Below, piece after piece: positions 34,275 through 45,362 of a stretch of 64,000 bases of DNA (position 1 is its first letter; each line of letters opens with the position of its first letter). Below the pieces are notes generated by a model, which worked only from the letters and a program-made list of their open reading frames with translations, searched no databases and was not told the DNA's origin. This DNA comes from Schizophyllum amplum (Eukaryota; Basidiomycota; Agaricomycetes; Agaricales; Schizophyllaceae), in NCBI GenBank assembly GCA_007026445.1, contig VDMD01000028.1:186001-250000 (forward strand), in the 5' to 3' direction. A program made the position numbers and the translations under genes.

Positions 34275-37142
34275 CTACGCATCATACCGCGCCTCCGGCT
34301 CCTTCTTCAAATGAATCGGAATCGGCTGCCCAAACACCCCGCTCATAACCGGCACATCCCGATACGCCTCCGACGGGCTCAGCGGCGACGGCGGCTCGGG
34401 CGTCCAGTGGAACCCGCGCTCGATCGACATCAGCAGCTGCGAGATCGGCGTCTTCTCGAGTTCGCCTGGGTTCGTGGTGATGTTCAGGCCCGCGCGGGCG
34501 GGGGTGGCGGGGTTGGCGTGGCCGGGTGGGGGGTTGGCGTAGCCGGGGGCGGAGTTGGCGTAGGTGGGGTTGTTGTAGCCGGGCGCGGGGCCGCCGGAGA
34601 GGGGCATGGGAGGTGTTGCGGCGGTGGTCTGGAAGGCGATACCGGCGGTGGGTACGGTGGAGGCTTTGCGAGGGGTGGCCTCCTGAGCGTCTTCCTCGTC
34701 TTCCTCCTCGTCGTCGTTGGTGGCCTCCGGGACTTCCGCAGTTTGGGCGCCTCCTCGGTGGGCAGCTCCTGCGCAGGCTGCTCGACGGTCTCAGTTGGAG
34801 GGTCGATGGGGACGCAGTGGCTTCCTCCGTGCTGGGCTCCGGCTCCTCCTTGGTCTCTGCTGGCTTCTCCTCGACGGGACTTTCCACCTTCTTCTCAACG
34901 AACACATCCTCCGGGGCCACATCAGGTTCTTCCTCGACAACCTGCGAGAGATGCTCCGCCTCAGCCGCCACCGGCGGCGCCGCAGCCTCCTCAGATTTCT
35001 CCTCAACAGGTGCCGGCGCTGGCGACACCCGGTTCTTCTTCTCCGCAGGCCGCGGTGAGGGCGGCAGCGGGATCTTCGCCGCCTCAACTTTGAGGCTGGA
35101 GGCAGACGCCTTCCTCGCCAGCGTCGGCGCCTTCGTCGGAGCCTGCGCCCGCATGCTCACAACGCGCTGCCGCGGGGGCGGTCGCGCGCCCTCCGGAGGC
35201 GGCCTCGCCATCGTGGACACTGTGCGCTGACGCGGAGGAGGCGCCTCCGACCGGCCCCAGCCTGGTTTAACGGCCGCGGGCGCGGTCACTTTACGCTCCA
35301 CCGGTGGCCGCATGCGCGCGAGCTGGGCTTGCGTCGGCTGCGAGAGGCCACCCGTCCTGGGCGCGTGCTTCCCTTTCGCGATGGTCAAAGACGCCGTCAC
35401 CTTATGCGTCGGCTTGTCCTCGGCGGGAGGTGCGGTCTCTGCGTCCGTCGTTGGGAAGCTGCGACTTCTTCCTCTGCGGGGCTCGAAGACTTGACGCTCG
35501 GCGCATGCGAGCTCGACGCCGACCGGGATGGCGCGAACCTCGAGCCTGGCTGAATCGTAGCAGAGGCTTGCCGTGAGACGGAAGGCTTCGATGCGGCGGA
35601 CGCTCTGTCTTTGGCGTCACGGAGACCGCCCTGGCCGACGTTGTCAGCTTCGCCGTAATCTTCGGCATCGGCTTCGGGCCTCCTTCTCCTTGCCCTTCCC
35701 AAGAACTGGAGGGGGAGGCGCCTTATTCCGCGGGCCATTATCCATGGACCGGACGGTCGACGTCGAAGCCATAGCGGGGTCCACAGCAGACATAGGTCGC
35801 TTGGGCACGAATGGGTGGTGTTTCTCTTTCTCTGGCGCCTCCGACTCGGGGGCAGGTACACGCCTTGCCATGATGGTGACATCGCCGTAGACGGCATGCC
35901 GTGAATCGACTCGGGTCGCACCCTTATGGCGCCAGCGACACGCGGACGAGGAACTGCAGCTGGGAAATCGGAGCTCGAAAGACCGATGGGTTCACGCATC
36001 GCCTTGACCGATGGCATGATAACCGACTTGGGGCGTTCCATAGCCGATGCGGACCTTGACAGTGTAGACATGGGCCTCGTAGGATGAGAAGGTTGTGAAC
36101 GGGTGTGTGGCAGGGCGGGAGGACCCATCTCGTTCCTCAACCTGGATATTCCGTGGCTCGGGACGGGAGGCGCTCGGCTCATGGAAGAAGCTGGCCGTTC
36201 TGGGACCGGGCGCTGGCCCACGGACGATAGTGTAGGGCTAGTTGAGCGGGACAAGGCGGATGTGGACGATGAAAGATGGGCATGGGACTTGGACTTGACC
36301 AAGGTTCGCAGATTGGGTTGGGATTGTTTGTGCACAGGACCAGCGGGCAGCTCTAGGTACTTGCGCATCGTCGGCGACAACGGGGCCGCAAAGCTGAGTG
36401 GCGGTCAGAATGTGAGAGATTGAGCAAGACGCTGGTACGCACGCAGGCACCCTGTCCGGCATCAAAGCCTGGAAGGCTTGGAAGAGCTTCTTCCCTACTT
36501 TCCTAACATCCGCACTGGCGTCTTTCGCCGTCGAGCGAATCATGCTCTCCATGTCTCTGATCCTGGACTCCTTCTCCAGATCTTGGGGATTGCACGAATT
36601 GAGGCAGGCAAGGCCGGCCTCCGCCGCTGCTAGGCGGAGGGTAGCGGACTTGTCCTTGACCGCTTGCACGAAGTAGGGCAGGAGTGACGCCAGCTGGGTC
36701 ATCTCGATGATGATTGAGAGGCATGCCTTGGCGCGGTTAACGAACACCTTGTTGGCGCGGCTGCAGAGGAGAAGGAGTGATGGGATGAAGACGGGTGCGA
36801 GGGACTCGAAGTTCCTCTCCAAACTCGTCGCGATCGAGCCGACGAAGTCAACCGCCGTTCCTGAGAGCCGTGTGCGCTCCGAGACCATGGCGCTGGTGAT
36901 GGGCCGGGACAGCGACCGGACGGAGGACGTGACGACGGAGTGGTACTCTTCACTATTCTCGACGCATAGTGTGGAGAGGCTTTCGATGGCGCGGGCTATC
37001 TTGTTCCATGAATCTTCGGTTTCTGGCTGGCACAGACTGTCGCGAAGGCAGTCGATCTGATACTGCAGCGTCGCCGGAGAGTCGGCCGCCTGAGGACATT
37101 CAGCACCCTATCCGAAGCCATTCCGCAAGATATACGCACCAT
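34275..37142 (-). CDS. CLASP-family microtubule-associated protein (Stu1/Peg1-like)
   Basis: Exons (minus) 37142-37140 (start codon only), 37089-36443 and 36393-34275. A TOG/HEAT domain fills the first ~220 residues: the start AADSPATLQYQIDCLRDSL, then ERTRLSGTAVDFVGSIATSL, FVNRAKACLSIIIEMTQLAS and DKSATLRLAAAEAGLACLNS. A Ser/Pro/Arg-rich microtubule-binding region follows (SRSTSPTLSSVGQRPVPERP), then an acidic Glu-rich stretch and a Gly/Pro/Asn-rich tail (GYNNPTYANSAPGYANPPPG). CLASPs bind microtubule plus ends and kinetochores and promote rescue. Six single bases are missing in C/G runs (34729-34731, 34808-34811, 35453-35455, 35621-35622, 35676-35678, 35885-35886). Adding six gives 2,775 nt exactly, 924 aa. 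The family call rests mainly on the N-terminal domain. Confidence 0.8.
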
Positions 37143-37315
37143 TTCAGAGATACTCGTGTGTCTGCGGCGAACAGTGATGAGAGCAGAAGGAAAGCAAGAA
37201 TATGTTCGGAACGTGGCCAACACAATTTGTCATGAATATACACGTGATCGTGTTTTACCCTATTGTTCTCGCGCCTCGCGTCTGCATCGTGGCCTGCCTC
37301 CTGCCTCATGACTCC

Positions 37316-38961
37316 ATGTGCACGAACTACCAATGGAGCCTGCTGCTCGTGATCGTCCTCAATGCAGTTGCAGTCAGCTGCCTCAAAGGCTGCAAGCTTC
37401 CCGTCAGCCGTGCCCAGCGCATACGCGGTCACTCCTCTATCACCAGCGGCTACAGTCACTTGGCCAACACCAATGAATAGTGAGTGAGGGCCTTTGGTCA
37501 CACTCTAACAGCAGACTTATAAACCAGCGCGTACATGATCAAGATACAGTACGCGAATCGCATCCTCTCGAACCGGGATACTCATCGCAGTTTAGGCTGG
37601 GCAACCAAGACTTCTCTGTGCTCCTCGACACCGGCTCTTCTGACTTCGTTCGTCCAACTCTGACTCTGCTAAGCTTGCGGTACTCATACTCCTGTAGTGG
37701 GTTGTGTCGACTGACTGTACATCTGACGACTGCTCTTCTGTTGCACGTTATTCGCCCCAGGACTCTCAAAGTCTGGTGTCTTCCACGACGCCCTTTCGCC
37801 TAAACTACCTCTTGGGCTCCGTGACTGGCTACGTCGCCTTCGAAACAGTCTCTATCGGGATATACGAGATAGCATCACAGGCTTTCGGTGTGTGCAGCAT
37901 CGTTCACGCAGGTACCAGACAATTTATAAGCATTCGCTGCAGCCATCGCGAACTACACTGCAGACCTCGGCTTATCTGGGACTGGCGACTCTGGCGTTCT
38001 CGGTCTCTGCTTCCCTACCTCTGCCAGCATCTCCGATACCACAGGCAAGACCCTCCTGGAAAACATCTTCGCGAACCTGGATGAACAGCAACGATTCTTT
38101 GCCTTCAAACTCGGACGCCAGAGTGGACTGACCGACCCGACCTCCTCCTTACCATCGGCGAACTCGATCCCGACATCACCAACTATCGCCTCCTCTCTCC
38201 TTCAGCGCGGTCGTCCCAAACACCCATGGCGCTACGATTACTGGAAACTCTGCCTGAAGCGCTTCACGATTAACGGCACGGACTTCCCGCTCTCGCCCTC
38301 GCTCGTGCCCGGGGCGCCCCATCCTATCGGCGTCCTGGATACCGGTACGACGCTCCTGCTGGGTCCCACCGTCGACGTCGACGCCTTCTGGAACGCCGTT
38401 GGGCCGGCCTCCGTCGTTCGAAAACATCCCGAAAGTCATATGTGGCAGATTCGCTGCGAGAAGAGCTTGCTTGTCGGGCTTGTCTAGGCGACGACGATCG
38501 AGAATACACGCTCGATCCGCGAGACACGAACTGGCAGCAAAGGCAGACTTCGGACGGCTGGTGCGTGGGCGGCATACAAGCGAACGACAGGGTGGTGTCT
38601 GGCGACTGGCTGCTTGGCGATATCTTCCTTCGAGTATGTCGTGGATCTGTCGGTCAGAATCCAGCTTACCATCATACAGAATGTATACGTTGTGCATCAC
38701 GGCGCTAATTCGACGCACCCGCCGCTCATCGGTCTCACAAACGTGACGGACCCGCAGACCGCGCTGCAGCGGTTCCGCGACGACCGTGGTGCCGATATCA
38801 CGCCTCCCACCGCATTGCACATAGCGCAAAGCCGGGGTAGCCCTGGGACGTCGCCGCTGGTGCTTTACACGTTATCCTCCGCGGGTGGCTTCGTAGGCGG
38901 CGGCATCATCACCTACCTAGTACGACTGCATCTGCGACGGAGATCACGCTCTGTACGATAG
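37316..38961 (+). CDS. Pepsin-like aspartic protease (A1 family) with C-terminal membrane segment
   Basis: A signal-like start MCTNYQWSLLLVIVLNAVAV, a short propeptide, then the first catalytic motif in SVLLDTGSSDF followed after an intron by WVVSTDCTSDDCSS. The flap region (FETVSIGIYEIASQAF) comes next, then YTADLGLSGTGDSGVLGL, ENIFANLDEQQRFFAFKLGR, RYDYWKLCLKRFTINGTDFP and the second catalytic motif GVLDTGTTLLLGP. After WLLGDIFLR and an intron (about 38634-38679) a linker leads to the hydrophobic span TLSSAGGFVGGGIITYLV and a basic end, suggesting a membrane-anchored, yapsin-like enzyme. Introns with GT/AG are visible near 37478-37525, 37651-37699, 37888-37945. Several single bases are missing (for example near 37560, 38147-38148, 38227 and 38484), so no continuous frame exists as given. 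Confidence 0.8.
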
Positions 38962-39129
38962 CTATGTACCCAAGAAAGATTCTCGGCTGTTCATACTCAG
39001 CAAATAGCGGATATACAAGAAAGACATTGTGATACTACGGTATATGTAGGTTGTCCTTGAGGATGCGACGATAGCAGGTGGCAAAACGACAAGAAAGCAT
39101 GCAAGAAACGATGGTAAAGAGAGAAAACA

Positions 39130-42100
39130 TCACGCGCCGATGCCGACAGTATCAAGCGAGAAGTCGAATGGGGATGCGAGTGAAGTGAGGAGGGCCTTCC
39201 ATTCCGCCGCCTTCCTCTGCGACTGGACCACTTGCTCGACCTGCGCTGTCGTTGGCTTGTGACCATAGCCATGGAAGACATAGTCCGCCTTGTCCCCCGC
39301 AGCTCGATGCAGCTGTACGCTGAAGTGGTTCTTGCCCTCCACAACGTACGGCGTAAGGTCGAAGAGGCCGTCGGGCGAGAGCTGCGCGTTGGTGGTCAGA
39401 GTTATAAAAACGCAAATATCGACGCGCGACCCACGTGGAAGGGCGGCGAAAGTGTCACTACGACGCTCTTCTTGCCATCGTCGCCGTTTGTGTCATCGGC
39501 TCTGTCCTTGCCTTCGACTTTGTCATCGCCGTTGACTGTATCCTTGCCGCCAGCTGGTATGCTCAGTCGCGCTATGGTGGTCGTTGGCCAGGACCGCCGC
39601 TGTGACGCCAGATGAACGGACTGCGCCTTCTTGCCAGCGCGGTTCTGGGTAGTGATAGTGGGCAGGTGGGGGGCGACGTAGCACGCTAGGCTGACGCATG
39701 TTGTGTGCTTATACGCGCGAGCAAAGTCTCTGTGTGATGGCGTGAGCTCAGAGTTGGAAAGCGGGTGGCAGACACGCACGTCGTGCAGTGCATCCTGTTG
39801 TTCCATGCTTTGATATTTGGCAGATGCGCAGCCCCTATATCAAAAGAAAGCTTCCAGTTCCGGTCGAAGTCGCCCTTGTCGAAGGTGAAGGAGAACTTGA
39901 TATAGGCGTCTATAGCATGAGGAGATGGAAGAGAGCATGATGAGCAATAAGGTCGCTAGATGTAAGATGATATACGCACTGTCATCTGGTGGCGGTACAG
40001 GAGTCAGCGGGCACGAAGGAGGAGATCTGGGCGCGGGGGTCACGGCTGCTGAGGGAACAGACGTGACTGCTCGCGACGGTGGGGCAGGGCTCTCCTCTTC
40101 TTCCTCGGCAAGGTTCATGACAACGTCCATTTTCCTGTCGTACTCTGCGGCAGCGGATGTTGGCGTTGCGCTTGTCTCGACGGGTTGAGTCGCGGTGATG
40201 GGCTCGGACTTCTCTTGAGGATGTAATTCCGAGGCGACGGGTGCCGACTCGATGGGCGCAGACCACGATGCAAATTGGCTCATGCCAAAGTCCACATCCA
40301 TCGCAGAGTCTTCTTCAGCAGGCGGCGGCCCGGGCGCAGACAATCCAGCTGCCGCAGTCTCTGATGCAACAGACGAGGAGGTTGGTAAGGGATCGGCAGC
40401 CTATGGCGCAGGTCAGCAATTTGGGAGACATGCAGACGATGAGCTGCGGGTATCGTACTTACAGGCGTTTTTGCAATGTCGTTCCGTCGGCCATGTCAAC
40501 ATCAGCTTGCGACTTCCGCTCAGGCTCTGCTAACAGCTCCTGCTTGGGCCCTGCCTGCGGCTGATGCTTGAGCTCTGCCTTCGCTAGTACCTCCACCGTC
40601 GGTGCCGCAGTCGGTTTCTCTACGACCGGCGTCCCACTAAGGCGAGAGAAGGATGTGCCGAGCTTCATAGGGGATCCCTCGAGCTTGGAGCCCGCGGCCT
40701 CAGTCACGACCCCAGGCTGCACCGGAGTGATCTGACGGGGCGTGGACGTGCCGACCTGGGGGCTCTGCATGACGACCTGAGGGCTCTGCGTGACGCGAGG
40801 GCTCTGAGTTGTCTTTTGCTCCCGACGGGCAGCCTCAGCGAGCAACATCCTCTTGCGCGCCTCCGCATCCATCTTCTTCTTCGCTGGTAAGGGCGGTTTA
40901 GAAGGCGGTTGAGGCTTTGTGGCCGTCATCGAAGCGGGCTTGACAGACGTGGTAGAGGGTGCCGGAATCGGAATCGCGGGGGCCGTTAACTCTGGCACGG
41001 GCACGGATGTCGACACCGGCACAGATGTGGATACTGGCACGGACATCGTCACAGGTGTGGGCGCAACGGCAGGTAGTGCCGGAGATGTAGATGAGGCCTG
41101 CGGTGCGACTGCAGCGCTGCGTATTTGCTCCATCGGCTCTTGTGGTATGTAAATAGCCGTGGGCGTTTGCAGATGTCCTGAGGCCGAGCGTTCCCGAGCC
41201 ATGGCCGATATAGTTGGCTGTCAATTTTCAGTACCGTTACAAAATCATAGGCGGGTGAGCCGACCTGATAAGGACCCAAGGCGCCAGCGATTGAAGAGCC
41301 GGGGACATACGGAGCGGTGATCTGAAAAGGCACGACCGTCTGTGGTGGTACACCACTACTGCCTGATGTTGATGGCGATATGCTCGAGGGTGACGCTGCG
41401 TACACAATGCCCTGCTGATCCAGCAGTACGTTTTAGCGACTTTTTTTTCGCGAACATGCAACGCAGATGAGCAACTCACGTTCATGGACGCCGATGAGAT
41501 TAAGCCCTATTGTGAGGTGATCAGTATATATCATTGGGGGCATCTGATGGATGTGCGGGCGAGATTGCGTGTGCCGCCTGCCCAATGTGGAGACAACACG
41601 CACGAGGCTGAGGTGGCTGGTTACTCACATCTGCCTGTTGCACGCTTGGCACCGTATGCATTGCAGGAGTTATGATAGGCCCCCTAAAGAGGGTTCAGCT
41701 TCAATTTCCCGAATCCGCTAGTCGAAGATGCAGCGCTTACCCAGTGATGGTGTGCATGAGATATTCCAGTGTATCTAGCAGCCTTCTTCAGCAGCTGCAT
41801 CGAGGGACGAAGTGAACCTGCTTACAGCGTTCATCGTGGTCTAACGAGAAGTACGAGGCGTATTTCTGCACGACCTCGACCACGGCCTTGTAGGCCGGCA
41901 CGCGAGGATCCTTGTCGAGCGCCATGTTCACATGGAAGAACTCATTTGGTTTCATACCAAATATTGTCTTGATCGTGGTGAGCGCGGACTGAAAATCAAG
42001 TCAGGCCGGGTGGCATAGGTCTTTCCACCGAATAACGCACGAGGAGGATGTTCAAGATCTTCAAGGGAAACGACATCAGTACAACGCACCTCTACTATGT

Positions 42101-42303
42101 ATAGAATCATTTACCAAAGGCCTTGCCTCTTCATAGTATGCTTTATGGTTGTCGAGCCACTTGACAAGCGGGGGCTGCCCGAGAGTCATGACTTCGAGAA
42201 AACCGTTCAAGTCCGCCGGGTCAGACACCTTGATCCGGAAGGCGGTGAGGGCTTTCCGATTTTTGGTCTTGAGCTTCGCCTGCGTGTCTGCCGCAGAGCT
42301 CAT
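39130..42303 (-). CDS. Uncharacterised multi-exon protein with Pro/Thr-rich centre
   Basis: I do not recognise this gene. It begins MSSAADTQAKLKTKNRKALT and has a helical N-terminal region over several exons (KWLDNHKAYYEEARPLV, ILNILLSALTTIKTIFGMKP, VPAYKAVVEVVQKYASYFSL). The middle is low complexity: SSISPSTSGSSGVPPQ, repeated SVPVSTSVPVSTSVPVPE, and a basic helix KKKMDAEARKRMLLAEAARR. A C-terminal beta-rich part ends with DGLFDLTPYVVEGKNHFSVQ, ADYVFHGYGHKP and QVVQSQRKAAEWKALLTSLA. The basic-acidic layout suggests a nuclear regulator, but this is only inference. At least one base is missing (GG at 41216-41217), and exon joins around 41480-41830 are uncertain. It could be two adjacent genes. 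Confidence 0.55.
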
Positions 42304-42561
42304 GGCTGGCAGGCAGTGGCGCAAGACTCTGGAAACGCGAGGGACCAGGCAGTTGATGGTCGTGAGAAGGAATAAACCCGGCTGTTACCGAGCGGACAAC
42401 ACACTGGCACGTGGTGGCCCGACAAGGCCAAACATTGGCAGATACACATACAGATGAAGTTATTGAATCCTCTTTGCCCGGCCAACTAGATGTTGTGAAA
42501 GGCCCCAAGTCCCGGATATCCATAGTACTCGTGTACACCAGGGTTGTACAGTTTTACATAA

Positions 42562-43824
42562 CTACCAGATTGCTCTACCCATACAATCCTGCAGCTCTAC
42601 GTCTTGTATCCACCTAAACTGCGTTCTAACCACCGAGAGGTTCAATACATGGTCCAAGTGCACTAGTTGCATTGTGCGTAAGGTAGGGGTAGGCTGCGCC
42701 GGCCTCTCCGCCATGACTCTCAGGAGCTGATACAACACGTCTGCAAGCGACAGCCCAAGACGGATGTCCAACTGATTGCAGATGTGCAGCGACTTGACCG
42801 ATGGGGGGAACTCGCGGGACAAGACAGGTCCAGGCAGATGCACAGTCATATGCAAGGTGTCCAGCCCCGAGCAATGCGCTACGACCTTGTCTAGGAAAAT
42901 TCCGTCCTCGTCCGCGTCCAGGTATAGGCCCATGATCTGTTTTCCGCGCTGCTCGAAGAACTGGGCGTTCCGCCACGTCTGATCAGCGCGGAAGCGGCCG
43001 GGATTAAAGGACAGGCTGCGGTCGGAGTATACGAGGTTGCGCAGGGCAGGCATCGCGCATGGCGTGGTGGACAGGCAGCCGTTGCAGTGAGCGGAGGTGA
43101 GGAGCGTCGTAAGCTTGGGCAGCAATGGGACTGGGGGGTTGTCGTTGTAGGGCCACGTTCGGAGGGAGTGCACGCAAGTTGTGACCTCGAGGAGAGGCAT
43201 GGCGGCGAGGATGTCGTGCCAGCCGCGAGGCATGGGGAGCAGGACTTGGGTGTACCAGTTGAGGATGCGGAGGGAGGAGCAGGTGCGGATTGCGCGTGCG
43301 ATGGCGACGTCGAGGGGGTAGTCGATGTATGAGCGGGCGTTGAGGGCGAAGTTCAGCTCCTGGAGGTTGGGCATGTTGCTGAGGACGGTCGCAATGAGGC
43401 TATCGTAGCCGTCCGTCAGGGTGTGCAAGGTGATGTCGAGGCGTTTTGTTAGGGACCATGGGGAGGGCTCGCCGGGTGCTCTCGAGTGCGCGTTCGTTGG
43501 TTGCATGTCCTGGACTAGAGTCTGCAAGCTCTTAGGCTGCCGCAGAATTATCCATTCGTGCAGTGAAGGCTTCACAAAGTCCATCCAGCGTTTGCATGTC
43601 AGGATGAGGGCCTTCTTCGTCGCCTATGGATGAGTTTATGAGGATACTGTTATTCCTTCTCTTTGTAACGCACGCACCGTAGAATCTCTGACAAGGGCTA
43701 ACGTGTCGGTGTATGACGTCCTTTCCCATCTCAGGACGGAGCCTTGGTGTACAGGCGTAACTTTGGTCGCGTACTCGAAGATGAGGAACCAGATCTCGGT
43801 GGGTAACGCGTCCACGAGCGACAT
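42562..43824 (-). CDS. F-box/LRR-type protein, basidiomycete paralogous family
   Basis: Exons (minus) 43824-43678 and 43623-42562 join in phase (intron 54 nt) to 402 aa with no frame break. The N-terminus LVDALPTEIWFLIFEYATKV is an F-box-like start (LPxEIxxxIFE). After the join ATKKALILTCKRWMDFVKPS continues the pattern (xxCKxW). The rest is an irregular series of leucine-rich segments such as NMPNLQELNFALNA and HCSGLDTLHMTVHLP. Such proteins are highly expanded in Agaricomycetes and presumably recruit targets to SCF ubiquitin ligases. The target is unknown. Confidence 0.75.
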
Positions 43825-44145
43825 CCTCTGTGAACAGGTGCGTCGATCTACATAGAATTTGGTAAGAATTGACCACTCACATAGTAGTACTAATAGGGCT
43901 TGTGTTGTTGAGTCGGATTCAGCTGTCCATCGTCGTCGCCATCGTCAAGAGTCGTCAAGACGTGGTCAAAACTGGCGCGTCCTGCTGGAATGATCCGTAT
44001 GATCACTGAGTACTGATCGTCTGAGAACAATGGAAATGACGTCAGGAACGCCGGTCAACAGCGCGTCATCAGCTTTCACGCGTCACCCTCTTCATTGCAG
44101 CCATGAGTTCCTCGAGAAATTCAACGTTCCTTACCTTCTACCACC

Positions 44146-45156
44146 ATGTCCGACACCAAGTCAACTCTCCAGTCCGCTGAACACGCGGTTATCTCAGAGC
44201 TCAAGGAGGCCGGGACCCTGGCCAAGGATGTCGCACTCAGCGGCGGGTACATCTACCCCATCCATGGCATCTACTACTTCGCCACGCACCCCTCGCTGTA
44301 CCGATCGGTCGCGCCTGTGATCTACAAGACTATGCTCACGTCGGCGGGGATCACGGCTGGCATGTTCTTCTTCACGTACCTCCCTCAAGTCGCGTTCTGC
44401 GCGTTCTTCTCCGGCCCGCTGGCCTTCGTCGCAGCGGCGGTGATGGTCCTGGGGGAGTCGTACGCCATCATCTTGACAGTGACGAAGACGTTCCTCCTAG
44501 GGAATGCACAAGACAGACTTTGTGAGTTCTGATCCGTGCCCCCCAGTTCTTGATGATACTCATGACATACGACCAGTCGATGCGGTCTTGATACAGAGAG
44601 GGCATGAGCACCTGGTTGAGAATGGCAGGGAGATCAGCGTCAATAGCAGCGGGATCAAGAAACTTGGCAAGGCAGTCACCAAACCATTGGACCGCTTCAG
44701 CAAGGAGGGCATAATGCGCTACATCGTCTCCCTGCCTCTGAACTCCCTCCCTGTCGTGGGCACCGTTTTGTTCCTTCTCTATAACGGTACGTATATATTC
44801 CTCTTTCGTGTTGTCTCCTCCAGCTGACTTGTCTGACCAGGACGCAAATCTGGGCCTGCCTCCCATGCTCGCTATTTCCAGCTGAAGAAGTTCGGGGCTG
44901 ATGCTCGCGCTGCCTTCGTCGAGAAGTACAGGGGGGCATATACTGGGTGAGTATCTGCGTACATCAGATTTATTGTTCCCATCTGACGTCGTGTTCCAGC
45001 TTTGGCGCGTCTGCACTTGCTCTGAACCTTGTCCCCATCGTCGGTCTCGCGTTCTCGTTCACGACAACGGTCGGCGCCGCGCTTTGGGCTGCAGACTTGG
45101 AGAAGAAGGATGCGGGCGGCACGACTCAACCAGAGGTGGAGGAGGTTGAGATGTAA
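44146..45156 (+). CDS. EI24/RRT8-LDS-like multi-span membrane protein
   Basis: Exons 44146-44521, 44577-44786, 44841-44946 and 45000-45156 give 849 nt and 282 aa with no frame break. Several hydrophobic stretches are visible (AGITAGMFFFTYLPQVAFCA, GPLAFVAAAVMVLGESYAI, VSLPLNSLPVVGTVLFLLYN, FGASALALNLVPIVGLAFSF). The segment SLPLNSLPVVGTVLFLLYNG plus a following aromatic/basic loop (HARYFQLKKF) is typical of the fungal outer spore wall protein RRT8/LDS family, related to EI24. Yeast members sit on lipid droplets and the prospore membrane. A role here is not established. Confidence 0.7.
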
Positions 45157-45362
45157 GACCTTGCGGACTATATACATGTACCAGACTTTGTATGTACGAC
45201 TATCTTGAGTGTCGATCCGAATCGAATGTCGAGTGGACTTTGAATTGTGGCATGGCGGACGGTCCGGACCGAGGATCTGATTACGTGATTGGGAGTCGCG
45301 TCGTCGCGACGCCTCGCTACGATCCTCTTTCGCTGCAGTCGCGTTCTGCGCGCCCCGTCTTC

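Noticed and set aside
34311..35230. Gly/Trp-rich plus-strand frames opposite CLASP
   Set aside because: They are antisense shadows of a Pro/Glu-rich coding region, with no start context or domain.
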